A stretch of DNA of 64,000 nucleotides from contig NZ_JAPEPB010000001.1 in NCBI RefSeq assembly GCF_026340565.1, positions 310,001 to 374,000 of the forward strand, read 5' to 3'. Of the stretch, positions 43,621 to 51,945 are shown piece by piece (the stretch's first letter is position 1; every line of letters starts with the position of its first letter). The notes below the pieces were generated by a model that saw nothing but the letters and a program-made list of their open reading frames with translations, ran no database searches and had not been told where the DNA came from. Made by a program: the position numbers and the translations under genes. This DNA comes from Kitasatospora sp. NBC_01287 (lineage in GTDB: Bacteria; Actinomycetota; Actinomycetes; Streptomycetales; Streptomycetaceae).

Positions 43621-44844
43621 ATGACCACACCCACCGAGACGACCACCGCCGAGACGACAGCCACTGAGACGGCAGCCACCGCGACGACCACCACCGCGAC
43701 AACGGCCGCGCACCACCCCATCGCCGTGATCGGCGCCGGCCTCGGCGGCCTGGTCCTCGCCCGCGTCCTGCACGTGCACGGGATCGAGGCAGCCGTCTTC
43801 GAGCTCGACCCCTCGCCCAGCACCCGCGCGCAGGGCGGCATGCTCGACATCCACGAGGAGTCCGGGCAGACCGCGCTGCGGGCCGCCGGCCTCTACCAGG
43901 GGTTCCGCTCGCTGGTGCACGCCGGGGGCGAGGAGATGCGGATCCTGGACCAGCACGCCGTGCTGCGCCTGCACGAGGCGGACCAGGGCGACGGCGGCCG
44001 GCCCGAGGTCGACCGCGGGCGGCTGCGCGAACTGCTGCTCGACTCGCTGCCCGCGGGCACCGTCCGCTGGGGTGCCAAGGTCACCGCCGCCCGCGCGCTG
44101 GGCGGCGGCCGGCACGAGGTGGCGCTCGCCGACGGGACCGTCTTCACCACCGATCTGCTGGTCGGCGCGGACGGCGCGTGGTCGAGGATCCGTCCACTGC
44201 TCTCGGCGGCGGTGCCCGGCTACACCGGTCTGTCGCTGGTCGAGCTGGACCTGCTCGACGCCGACACCCGCCACCCGGTCAGCGCCGCCCTGATCGGCGG
44301 CGGCATGTTCTTCGCGCTCGGCGCGGGCAAGGGCTTCCTCGCGCACCGCGAGCCGGACGGCAGCCTGCACGTCTACACCGCGCTGCGCGTCGCGGAGGAC
44401 TGGAGCACGAGCCTGGACTTCTCCGACACCGCGGCCGCGAAGTCCGCCCTGCTGGAGCACTTCGCCGACTGGGACGAGCGGCTGCGCGCCCTGATCACCG
44501 ACGCGGACGGTCCCCTGGTGCCGCGGCCGATCCACGCCCTGCCGGTCGGCCACCACTGGCGCCCCACTCCCGGCGTCACCCTGCTCGGCGACGCCGCCCA
44601 CCTGATGTCACCCTTCGCGGGTGAGGGTGCCAATCTCGCCATGCTCGACGGCGCCGAGCTGGCCGGCGCCATCGCCGCGCACCCCGACGACCTCGCCGCG
44701 GCGCCGGCCCGCTACGAGCGGGCCCTCTTCCCGCGCAGCGAGGCCGCGGCCGCCGAGTCCGCGGCCAACCTGATCCGCTGCTTCGAGTCGACCGCGCCGC
44801 AGGGGCTGCTCGACCTGTTCACCGGCCACGCGGCGGCCCGCTGA
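43621..44844 (+). CDS. TetX-like FAD-dependent monooxygenase
   Basis: A 407-residue flavoprotein of class A monooxygenases, close to TetX and other tetracycline destructases. A Thr/Ala/Glu-rich leader (1-30) precedes AVIGAGLGGLVLARVL. Shared with TetX: GGMLDIHEESGQTALRAAGL, PEVDRGRLRELLLDSL, HFADWDERLRALI and LLGDAAHLMSPFAGEGANLAMLDG. It is encoded directly behind the TetR regulator. Tetracycline inactivation is possible but unproven; many such proteins act on other aromatic substrates. The Thr-rich N-terminus is encoded by ACC/GAC-type short repeats. Confidence 0.85.
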   Translation: MTTPTETTTAETTATETAATATTTTATTAAHHPIAVIGAGLGGLVLARVLHVHGIEAAVFELDPSPSTRAQGGMLDIHEESGQTALRAAGLYQGFRSLVHAGGEEMRILDQHAVLRLHEADQGDGGRPEVDRGRLRELLLDSLPAGTVRWGAKVTAARALGGGRHEVALADGTVFTTDLLVGADGAWSRIRPLLSAAVPGYTGLSLVELDLLDADTRHPVSAALIGGGMFFALGAGKGFLAHREPDGSLHVYTALRVAEDWSTSLDFSDTAAAKSALLEHFADWDERLRALITDADGPLVPRPIHALPVGHHWRPTPGVTLLGDAAHLMSPFAGEGANLAMLDGAELAGAIAAHPDDLAAAPARYERALFPRSEAAAAESAANLIRCFESTAPQGLLDLFTGHAAAR

Positions 44845-45041
44845 CCCACCCGACCGCCACCCGACCGCCACCCGGGGGCCGCCGTGCGGCGGGGTCCCCT
44901 CGCAGGTCGGCGGGGTCGGCCGAGCAAACCGGAACCCATCCGTGCTCTTTCCCGCCCATGATCGATGGCATCATGGCGGATCGCATCGCTGTTCCCTCGT
45001 GACACCCCACGCGATGTCCTGATCGAGCACGGAGCCTGGTT

Positions 45042-46409
45042 TTGCCCAATTCTGTTCGCGACGCGTCGGCCGACCCGGCCGCCCCCGTCGATCTGCGACG
45101 CATCCAGCGCGGCTGGTACCTCAACGACTGGGCCAACGCGGCCTTCTCCGCGACCGTCCTGACCGTCTTCCTGGGCCCGTACCTGACCGACATCGCCACC
45201 AAGGCCGCGGACGCGCACGGCGACGTCCACCCGTTCGGCATCCCGGTGCGGGCCGGATCGTTCTTCCCGTACACGGTCTCGGTCTCGGTCCTGCTCTCGG
45301 TCGCGGTGATGCTGCTGGCCGGCGCCGCCGCCGACCGCACCGGCAGGCACCGCACCCTGCTCGGCTCGTTCGCCTACGTCGGGGCGGCGGCGACGGTCGC
45401 GATGTTCTTCCTCGGCGGCGACCACTACCTGCTCGGCGGCGGGCTGCTGGTGGTGGCCAACATCTGCTACGCCGTCTCGGCGGCGCTGGCCAACTCGTTC
45501 CTGCCGGGGCTGGCCAAGCCGGCCGAGCGGGACGCGGTCTCCTCCAAGGGGTGGGCGTTCGGCTACGCGGGCGGCGGGCTGCTGCTGGTGCTGAACCTCG
45601 CCCTCTTCCTCGGGCACGGCGCGCTGGGCCTCTCCTCGGGGACCGCGGTGCGGATCTGCCTCGCGTCGGCCGGCCTCTGGTGGGCCGCGTTCACCATCTT
45701 CCCGATGCGGCGGCTGCCCCGGCGCCCGGCCACCGCGCCGGTCCCGCAGGCGGTCGACGAGCACGCCGGCGGCACCCTGCGCGAACTGGCCGGCACGCTG
45801 CGCGGCATGCGGCGCTTCCCGCTCACCCTGCTCTTCCTGGCCGCCTTCCTCTGCTACAACGACGGCATCCAGACCGTCATCTCGCAGGCCTCGCTCTTCG
45901 GCAGCGAAGAGCTGCACATGTCCCAGACGACGCTGATCGCGGGTGTGCTGCTGGTGCAGATCGTAGCCATCGGCGGCGCGCTGCTGCTGGGACGGATCGC
46001 GCAGCGCCACGGCGCCAAGAAGACCATCCTCGGCTCGCTGGTCGCCTGGGTGGTCACGCTGGCCTTCGGCTACGTGATGCCGGCCGACCAGCCGATCTGG
46101 TTCTACGCGCTGGCCGCCGCGATCGGCCTGGTGCTCGGCGGCAGCCAGGCGCTCTCCCGCTCGCTCTTCTCCCACCTGATCCCGGCCGGCCGGGAGGCCG
46201 AGTACTTCAGCCTCTACAAGATCAGCGACCGGGGCACCAGCTGGATGGGTCCGCTGGTCTTCGGCCTGGCCTTCCAGCTCACCGGCAGCTACCGGGTGGC
46301 GATCATCTCGCTGCTGATCTTCTTCGCGATCGGCTTCGTCCTGCTGCTGCGGGTGCCGATCCGCCGGGCGATCGAGGCGGTCGGCAACGAGGCGCCCGAG
46401 CTGCTCTGA
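45042..46409 (+). CDS. UMF1/Atg22-type MFS permease
   Basis: A 455-residue, 12-helix permease. The N-terminal WYLNDWANAAFSATVLTVFLGPYL and the middle NSFLPGLAKPAERDAVSSKGWAFGYAGGG are UMF1-family hallmarks, as is the C-terminal PAGREAEYFSLYKISDRGTSWMGPLVFG. The relatives include yeast vacuolar Atg22 and bacterial exporters of amino acids or sugars. The TTG start at 45042 has GGAG 7 bases upstream. A perfect hairpin lies 33 bp after the stop. Confidence 0.92.
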   Translation: MPNSVRDASADPAAPVDLRRIQRGWYLNDWANAAFSATVLTVFLGPYLTDIATKAADAHGDVHPFGIPVRAGSFFPYTVSVSVLLSVAVMLLAGAAADRTGRHRTLLGSFAYVGAAATVAMFFLGGDHYLLGGGLLVVANICYAVSAALANSFLPGLAKPAERDAVSSKGWAFGYAGGGLLLVLNLALFLGHGALGLSSGTAVRICLASAGLWWAAFTIFPMRRLPRRPATAPVPQAVDEHAGGTLRELAGTLRGMRRFPLTLLFLAAFLCYNDGIQTVISQASLFGSEELHMSQTTLIAGVLLVQIVAIGGALLLGRIAQRHGAKKTILGSLVAWVVTLAFGYVMPADQPIWFYALAAAIGLVLGGSQALSRSLFSHLIPAGREAEYFSLYKISDRGTSWMGPLVFGLAFQLTGSYRVAIISLLIFFAIGFVLLLRVPIRRAIEAVGNEAPELL

Positions 46410-46441
46410 CAGCCGCCGCGGGGCGGCGCCCGAGACACCAG

Positions 46442-46477
46442 GCGAGGCGGTGGCCCGATCACGGGCCACCGCCTCGC
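46442..46477. terminator. Perfect 16-bp hairpin after the UMF1 gene
   Basis: GCGAGGCGGTGGCCCG and its exact complement around an ATCA tetraloop. Strong factor-independent terminator for the UMF1 permease. Confidence 0.85.
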
Positions 46478-46643
46478 GGGCTGAGGACCCGCGCGCCGGC
46501 CCCGGCCCGCACTCGGCTCGACCCGCGCTCGCCGCTCGGTTCCCGCTCGCGGCTCAACTCCCGCTCGCGGCCGCCCCCGCGGATCAGCACAGAACCCGGC
46601 GATCGCCCACCGGGCCCATCCGTTGGGCGTAGCGTGTGCGGGT

Positions 46644-47099
46644 ATGGCTGATGAAGACCCCGAGCTGAGTCGGGATGAAGTCCTCCGGGCGCTGGCCGCG
46701 TTGGAGGCGGGCTGGCAGCGCGACGAGCGGGGGCTCGCGGTGCTCGGCGAACGCGGTCCGGGCGAGCGGACGCTGCCGGCGCTGCTCGCGATCTACGGCG
46801 AGCGCACGCTGCGGGCCTTGCTGACCCTGGCCGTCGGCGGCCAGGAGGGCCTCTCCACCCAGGAGGCGATGGACGCGGCGGACCAGTTGGACCGCAGCGT
46901 GGTGGGCCGGATCAGCGGCGTCCTGGGCCAGGCCTTGGAGTCGTGGGCCGAGACGGCGGGGGACGACAGCGTCGCGGCCGGCCACATCGCCCGCACGGTG
47001 ATCGGCGCGATCGCCGCCGTCAGCCAGGATGCCGAGGGTGACGACGTGCTGCCGCTGATCGCCGCCCTGCGCACCCAGACCCTGCGCGAGTCCTGTTGA
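46644..47099 (+). CDS. Hypothetical helical protein, 151 aa
   Basis: A soluble, wholly alpha-helical protein of unknown family. It begins MADEDPELSRDEVLRALAALEAGWQRDERGLAVLGER and has two longer amphipathic helices (LPALLAIYGERTLRALLTLAVGG; IARTVIGAIAAVSQDAEGDD). No metal or catalytic motif is seen. ATG at 46644 follows a TAGCGT box (46630-46635) by 8 bases and lacks a ribosome site, consistent with leaderless translation. The heptamer array begins 3 bases after the stop codon. Confidence 0.65.
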   Translation: MADEDPELSRDEVLRALAALEAGWQRDERGLAVLGERGPGERTLPALLAIYGERTLRALLTLAVGGQEGLSTQEAMDAADQLDRSVVGRISGVLGQALESWAETAGDDSVAAGHIARTVIGAIAAVSQDAEGDDVLPLIAALRTQTLRESC

Positions 47100-47101
47100 C
47101 G

Positions 47102-47150
47102 CGACCCACGACCCGCGACCCAGGACCCACGACCCACGCCTCACGACCCA
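47102..47150. repeat. 7-bp tandem repeat just after a stop codon
   Basis: Seven units of CGACCCA (some CGACCCG, GGACCCA, CGCCTCA) begin 3 bp after the TGA of the hypothetical gene (47097-47099). Confidence 0.85.
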
Positions 47151-47194
47151 CCCATCGCGCCCACGCCCCACCCATCGTGCCCATCTCGTCGCAT

Positions 47195-47225
47195 TGACGA
47201 TAACCACGCCCGCCGGTTATCGTCA
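47195..47225. promoter_or_regulatory. Perfect inverted-repeat operator of the SPFH/NAD-kinase-like operon
   Basis: TGACGATAACC (47195-47205) and GGTTATCGTCA (47215-47225), a perfect 11-bp repeat with a 9-bp spacer, 24 bp before the SPFH start codon. No regulator gene is adjacent, so the binding protein is encoded elsewhere. Confidence 0.85.
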
Positions 47226-47248
47226 TCCAGACGAGAAAGGGCTCACCC

Positions 47249-48298
47249 ATGGCTGACATCACCAAGCGCTTCGGCCTGCTGCACCTGCGCGCCGCCCCCA
47301 CCGCCCACATCCGCCACCTGCACGGCGGCCGACTCGCCCACGAGGGAGCCGGGTTGGCGTTCTGGTTCCGCCCGCTCAGCGCCGCGATCTCCGAGGTCCC
47401 GGCTGACGACCGGGAGTTGTCCATGCTCTTCCACGCCAGGACCGCCGAGTTCCAGGACCTGGCCGTCCAGGCGACGGTCACCTACCGGATCACCGACCCC
47501 GCCGTGGCCGCCACCCGGCTCGACTTCAGCATCGATCCGGAGAGCGGCAGTTGGCGCGCCGACCCGCTCGACCAACTGGCGAGCCTGCTCACCGAGACCG
47601 CGCAGCAGCACGCCCTCGAACTCATCGCGCGCATCCCGCTCGCGCAGGCCCTGGTCGACGGGGTCAGCGCGGTGCGGCGGCGCATCAGTGAGGGGCTGGC
47701 GGCCGAGCCGCGACTCGCCGAGATCGGGCTGGCGGTGATCGCGGTGCGGGTCACCGCGCTTCGCCCGGAACCGGAGATGGAGCGCGCGCTGCGCACCCCG
47801 GCTCGCGAGCAGGTGCAGCAGGAGGCCGATCGGGCGACCTACGAGCGCCGCGCGGTGGCCGTCGAGCGCGAGCGCGCGATCGCCGAGAACGAACTCGCCA
47901 GCAAGATCGAACTCGCCCGTCGCGAGGAGGAGTTGGTCACCCAGCAGGGCGCCAACGACCGTCGCGGGGCCGAACAGCACGCCGCCGCCGACGCGGTTCG
48001 GGCCCAGGCCGAAGCGGTCCGCCGCACCCGGCTCGCGACCGCCGAGGCGGAGGCCGCCCGACTGCTGGCCGCCGCGCAGGCCGACGCCGAACTGGCCCTC
48101 GGCCAGGCCAAGGCGACTGCGCAGGAGGCCTGGCTGACGGCCCATCAACAAGTCTCCCCCGAGGTGCTGCGGGCCTTGGCGCTGAGCCGGCTGGCCGAGC
48201 ACCTGCCGGCGATCGGCAGCCTCACCCTCACCCCCGACGTGCTCACCGGGCTGCTGGCCCAGCTCGGCCTGGCACCGGGTTCCGGCGGTCGGCGGTGA
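47249..48298 (+). CDS. SPFH/Band 7 domain protein
   Basis: A 349-residue protein with an SPFH domain (about 25-170: LFHARTAEFQDLAVQATVTYRITDPAVAATRLDF is a typical stretch) and a long alanine/glutamate-rich coiled coil (about 180-290). No N-terminal membrane helix is seen, in contrast to most stomatin-like members. Such proteins form oligomeric scaffolds. ATG at 47249 follows GAAAGGG. The last four bases overlap the next gene (GTGA), so the two are translationally coupled. The operator upstream is a perfect inverted repeat. Confidence 0.88.
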   Translation: MADITKRFGLLHLRAAPTAHIRHLHGGRLAHEGAGLAFWFRPLSAAISEVPADDRELSMLFHARTAEFQDLAVQATVTYRITDPAVAATRLDFSIDPESGSWRADPLDQLASLLTETAQQHALELIARIPLAQALVDGVSAVRRRISEGLAAEPRLAEIGLAVIAVRVTALRPEPEMERALRTPAREQVQQEADRATYERRAVAVERERAIAENELASKIELARREEELVTQQGANDRRGAEQHAAADAVRAQAEAVRRTRLATAEAEAARLLAAAQADAELALGQAKATAQEAWLTAHQQVSPEVLRALALSRLAEHLPAIGSLTLTPDVLTGLLAQLGLAPGSGGRR

Positions 48299-49203
48299 CG
48301 CTCGCCCCGCGGGTGGTGCTGGTGCACCGGCGCACCGAGTACCAGGAGTTGCTGGCCCAGCACGGCTCGCGCGGCCAGGCCGCCTTCTTCCTCACCAGCC
48401 GCGGCCGGTCACCGGACGAGCTGGACCAGGCCGAGCGACGCCACCACCAGGACCTCGCCGCGCTGGCCGAGGCGGCGGGCGCGGTGCCGCTGGACTGGCG
48501 GCGCAGTCGGGTGGAGCGTGCCGACCTGGACCGCTTCCTGTTCGGGCCGCAGGACATCGTGGTGGCGGTCGGCCAGGACGGCCTGGTGGCGAACGTCGCC
48601 AAGTACCTGTCCGGGCAGCCGGTGATCGGCATCGACAGCGACCCGGGCCGCAACCCGGGCGTGCTGGTCCGCCACCGCCCCGCGGACGCCGCCGAGTTGC
48701 TGCGGCTGGCGGCCCGCGGCCCGGCCGCCGGTCAGCTGCAGGAGCGCACCATGGTGGAGGCCGTCGCCGACGACGACCAGCGGCTGCTGGCACTGAACGA
48801 GATCTACGTCGGCCGGCGCACCCATCAGACCGCGCGCTACCGCCTCACCGTCCCCGACGGCCACTCGGAGGCGCAGGCGTCCTCCGGCGTCCTGGTCGGC
48901 ACCGGCACCGGCGGCACCGGCTGGTGCCGCTCGGCCTGGCTGGAACGCCGCAGCACCCTGCGGCTGCCCGAGCCGCAGGCACCGGCGGTGGGCTGGTTCG
49001 TCCGCGAGGCCTGGCCCTCACCGGCCACCGGGACCAGTTGGGCGCAGGGACTGCTCACCGCCACCGAGCAGTTGGCGATCACCGTCGACTCCGACGAACT
49101 CGTCGCCTTCGGCGACGGCGTGGAGTCGGACGCGCTGCGGCTGAGTTGGGGGCAGACCGTGCGGCTACGGGTGGCCGGCGAGCGCCTACGGCTGCTCGCC
49201 TGA
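48295..49203 (+). CDS. NAD kinase-like protein with a GQDG nucleotide motif
   Basis: A 302-residue member of the ATP-NAD kinase superfamily. The ATP/NAD site is VVAVGQDGLVANVAKYL (G93-Q94-D95-G96) in place of the canonical GGDG. The second domain keeps ALNEIYVG (NE/D motif) and SSGVLVGTGTGGTGWCRS, analogous to the substrate-binding TPTGSTAY region but altered. Two changed boxes mean that NAD phosphorylation is not certain. GTG at 48295 overlaps the SPFH stop. Pairing of SPFH and NAD-kinase-like genes suggests one pathway, possibly nicotinamide nucleotide repair or regulation. Confidence 0.85.
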   Translation: MTLAPRVVLVHRRTEYQELLAQHGSRGQAAFFLTSRGRSPDELDQAERRHHQDLAALAEAAGAVPLDWRRSRVERADLDRFLFGPQDIVVAVGQDGLVANVAKYLSGQPVIGIDSDPGRNPGVLVRHRPADAAELLRLAARGPAAGQLQERTMVEAVADDDQRLLALNEIYVGRRTHQTARYRLTVPDGHSEAQASSGVLVGTGTGGTGWCRSAWLERRSTLRLPEPQAPAVGWFVREAWPSPATGTSWAQGLLTATEQLAITVDSDELVAFGDGVESDALRLSWGQTVRLRVAGERLRLLA

Positions 49204-49382
49204 GCGGCCCGGCGGGCCGTACCTCCACCGGGAACATCTCTGACGCTTCGTCAACTAACGTCAGCTGTCGATGAATCAGTGAGCCTTGTGAAGATTCCCG
49301 GGTGGACGGGGAGGGTACGGATGGCGCGGTGTGCGCGGCCCCGCGCCACCCAACGCAGCTCTTCACGACCGAGGAGTACCTC
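49204..49382. promoter_or_regulatory. Intergenic region upstream of the G1-type peptidase
   Basis: 179 bp. The small palindrome TGACGCTTCGTCA (about 49241-49253) and a nearby ACGTCAG half-site may be an operator. GAGGAG precedes the GTG start of the downstream gene. Confidence 0.5.
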
Positions 49383-51089
49383 GTGCGCCCACTGCGTCTC
49401 TTCGCCACCGCTCTGGTGGCGTTGGGCACCCTGCTCGCCGGGACCACGACCGCCACCGCGGCCACGTCCCGGCCCGCGCCCCCACTCAGCCACACAAGCC
49501 GGACCGGCCAGGCCGGCCAGGTCGGCCAGGTCGGCCAGGTCGGCCAGGTCGGCACGCACCCGACCCGGACCCCCGCTCCCACCGTGCGCCCGTTCGGGAT
49601 CACCAGCAACATCGGAGCCGGCTACCAGGTGACCGGCCCCGGCCAGTCCATCACCGAGGCCCGCGCCTCCTGGGTCCAACCCTTCGTCGACTGCACCTCC
49701 GGCGGCGCGGCCCAGCTCTGGGTCGGGCTCGACGGCGTCGCCTCGAACGACCCTGGCGTCGAACAGGTCGGCACCCAGGTCGACTGCAACGGCGGCAATG
49801 GCCACTACTACGGCTTCTACTCGCTCGACGGCACCAAGGTCGCCTTCGGCAGCGTGATCCCCGAGGACAACATGGCGGCGTCCATCGCGCTGATCCCCTA
49901 CACCAACAGCCAGTACCAGGTGGTCCTCAGCGACTACACCCAGAACTGGACCCAGACGTACACCGTCACCGCCGCCGGCGCGCAGGACGCCAGCGCCGAG
50001 GTCATGGTGAGTGGCGGCGGGACGGCGCTGGCCAACTTCGGCTACAACGGCTTCACCGGCGTGGCGCTGAACAACAGCGCACCGTCGGCCGCCGACAGCG
50101 CCGTCACGCTGAACAACCCGGCCGGCGGCTCGGCCGAGCCGACCGCGCTCAGCGCCAACACCAACTTCGGCGTCTCCTACTACTCCATCGCGGACGTGAC
50201 CGGCCAGCAGATCACCGCCGTCCAGGCCGGCATCCCGCGCAACCAGGTGGTCTACAACTGGACGCCCAACGGCTCCGGCTACACAGGGCAGTCGATCCTG
50301 CGCAACACCAGCCCGAGCCTGGTGATCCTGCCGGACGGCGGCTGGGAGGAGGCGATCATGACGGCGTACAAGACGCTGGTCATCATCGGCTCGGACTACA
50401 CCTACAACACCGGCTTCCCGCTCGCGGGCGGCAGCAGTCCGAGCCTGGCCGTCGCCGCCGACGGAACGCTCGAAGTCGCCTTCGAAGCCTCCACCGGGCA
50501 CCTGTTGACCTACACGCCCGCCTCCGGCGGCCATGACACGCAGCTGCAGATGGCCGGCAGCTCCACCCCGAGCATCGCCGCCCTCGCCAACGGCGGCTTC
50601 GAGATCGCCTACGTCACCAACACCGGGCAGCTGGGCCTCACCGGGCCCTCGGGGAACAGCGTCACCAGCGGCTACGTCCGGGGCGGCACCAACCCCTCCA
50701 TCGCCGCCGAGACCTCGAACGGCTACCTGTACGCCTTCCAGGGCACTGACAGCACCCTGTACGAAGGCGGCTCCAGCTCCGCCCCCACGCCGGAGCCCAC
50801 CTACCACCTGGCCGCCGGGACCAGCCCCAGCGTCGCGTGGCTGAGCGGCGGCCCCGAGGTGGCCTACGAAGCGAGCAACGGCCAGATCAACTGGCTCGGC
50901 GTCTACAGCAGCACCTCCGGCCCCGCCTCGGTGGGCAGCAGCAGCCCGAGCGTCACCGCCTACGCCGGGGGGATCCAGATCGCCTACCAGTCGACCAATT
51001 TCCACCTGGCCATCTACAACCCGGTAAGCTCCTTCAACACCCTGCTCGGCATGGCGGGCACGGGAACCAGCCCCTCCAGCGCCATCTGA
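49383..51089 (+). CDS. Secreted G1-type (eqolisin-like) peptidase with C-terminal repeat domain
   Basis: A 568-residue exported protein. Sec signal (1-27), a Gly-Gln-Val linker (43-57, GQVGQV) and a G1 domain (about 68-270): ASWVQPFVDC, AAQLWVGLDGV, VEQVGTQVDC and DASAEVMVSG. These hold the two predicted catalytic residues, Q128 and E206. The remaining 270 residues contain about five SPS-x-A...G.....EVAYEAS-type repeats of about 45-50 residues, which look like a beta-propeller or lectin-like module that could bind substrate. GAGGAG precedes the GTG. The stop lies in a 15-bp repeat. Confidence 0.85.
   Translation: MRPLRLFATALVALGTLLAGTTTATAATSRPAPPLSHTSRTGQAGQVGQVGQVGQVGTHPTRTPAPTVRPFGITSNIGAGYQVTGPGQSITEARASWVQPFVDCTSGGAAQLWVGLDGVASNDPGVEQVGTQVDCNGGNGHYYGFYSLDGTKVAFGSVIPEDNMAASIALIPYTNSQYQVVLSDYTQNWTQTYTVTAAGAQDASAEVMVSGGGTALANFGYNGFTGVALNNSAPSAADSAVTLNNPAGGSAEPTALSANTNFGVSYYSIADVTGQQITAVQAGIPRNQVVYNWTPNGSGYTGQSILRNTSPSLVILPDGGWEEAIMTAYKTLVIIGSDYTYNTGFPLAGGSSPSLAVAADGTLEVAFEASTGHLLTYTPASGGHDTQLQMAGSSTPSIAALANGGFEIAYVTNTGQLGLTGPSGNSVTSGYVRGGTNPSIAAETSNGYLYAFQGTDSTLYEGGSSSAPTPEPTYHLAAGTSPSVAWLSGGPEVAYEASNGQINWLGVYSSTSGPASVGSSSPSVTAYAGGIQIAYQSTNFHLAIYNPVSSFNTLLGMAGTGTSPSSAI
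49501..49550. repeat. 9-bp in-frame tandem repeat encoding GQV
   Basis: About five copies of GGCCAGGTC encode the GQVGQVGQV linker of the G1-type peptidase. Confidence 0.9.
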
Positions 51090-51115
51090 CGAACAGTCAG
51101 CTGACGATCGGTCAG
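51086..51115. repeat. 15-bp direct repeat with internal dyad at the peptidase stop
   Basis: CTGACGAACAGTCAG and CTGACGATCGGTCAG. The stop TGA (51087-51089) is in the first copy; the second TGA is in the same frame. Each unit is itself an inverted repeat, CTGAC-N5-GTCAG. Confidence 0.8.
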
Positions 51116-51187
51116 CCGAAGCGAGAGCCGTGGCCGTCCCGGACACCCCGGGGCGGCCACGGCGCCGAGCACGGCCTCGGGCAAGCG

Positions 51188-51682
51188 TCAGGCCGCCATC
51201 GCGAGCCGCTCGCCGCCCCGGCGCGGGACCGGGGTCGACTGGGCCTCGGCCGGGACGGCGACCACGGCGCAGCGGGCGCGGGCCAGGCAGTAGCGGCTGA
51301 CCGTGGCGAGCAGCAGGCGCAGCGGGCCACGGCGGCCGCTGCCGACCACCAGCAGGTCATCGGCCCGGTCGGCGATCTGGAGCAGTGCGGGACCGGCCTC
51401 GCCCCGGATCACCACGGGGGTGATCGACAAGCCCGCCGGGTAGCCGCCGAAGGCCTCCTCGAAGGCCTGGTCCAGCCGGGTGCGGGCGGCCCGCTCCCAG
51501 GCGGCGGCCAACGGCGGGCAGGGGTGGGCGCGGTAGGTGGGCTCGCCGCCGACCGGGGTCCAGGCGATCACCGGCACGAGTTCGGCACCGCGCCGAGCCG
51601 CTTCCGCCGCCGCGCGCTGCAGAACCGCCGCGCTGCGCCGCGAGCCGCTGACGCCGACGATGACCCGGGTGGTCTCGGCCAT
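51188..51682 (-). CDS. Universal stress protein (UspA family)
   Basis: A 164-residue USP domain protein. It begins TTRVIVGVSGSRRSAAVLQRA, with the Asp of the first strand's VxVDxS motif replaced by Ser, and contains DDLLVVGSGRRGPLRLLLATVSRYCLARARCAVVAV, which has the GxxG(x)9GS-type nucleotide loop in degenerate form. ATP binding is therefore uncertain. ATG at 51682 or GTG at 51694 could start it; the GAGGGA site fits the ATG better though at long spacing. A good promoter lies upstream. Confidence 0.82.
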   Translation of the reverse strand: MAETTRVIVGVSGSRRSAAVLQRAAAEAARRGAELVPVIAWTPVGGEPTYRAHPCPPLAAAWERAARTRLDQAFEEAFGGYPAGLSITPVVIRGEAGPALLQIADRADDLLVVGSGRRGPLRLLLATVSRYCLARARCAVVAVPAEAQSTPVPRRGGERLAMAA

Positions 51683-51748
51683 GATGTGCTGCACTTCCCT
51701 CAGTCGTGGAGCCCCTTGATCGGGGTCCTTGGTTTATCAGGTGTGATG

Positions 51749-51776
51749 ATCCTAGCGCCTTGTATTCGTAGGTCAA
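51749..51776 (-). promoter_or_regulatory. Sigma-70 type promoter of the universal stress gene
   Basis: On the minus strand TTGACC (51776-51771), 16-bp spacer, TAGGAT (51754-51749). It lies 66-94 bp before the start codon. This is one of the clearest HrdB-like promoters in the window. Confidence 0.6.
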
Positions 51777-51898
51777 GCAGCGGGGATCATCGCAGATCCA
51801 TAAGACCTCAGCCCGGACTCACCTTCGGTTCCTCTTAACGGCTCCCTGACACCCCACCGCCGGTTCCTGACACCCCCTTGACGTCGCCGCCCCCCGGC

Positions 51899-51945
51899 CT
51901 CACCCCAGCCCGGTCTCACCCCAGCCCGGTCTCACCCCAGCCCGG
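51899..51945. repeat. 16-bp tandem repeat containing a stop codon
   Basis: CTCACCCCAGCCCGGT at 51899, 51915 and 51931. The minus-strand TGA of the membrane protein gene (51932-51934) lies in the third unit, and the other two supply TGAs at 16-bp steps downstream. Confidence 0.9.
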
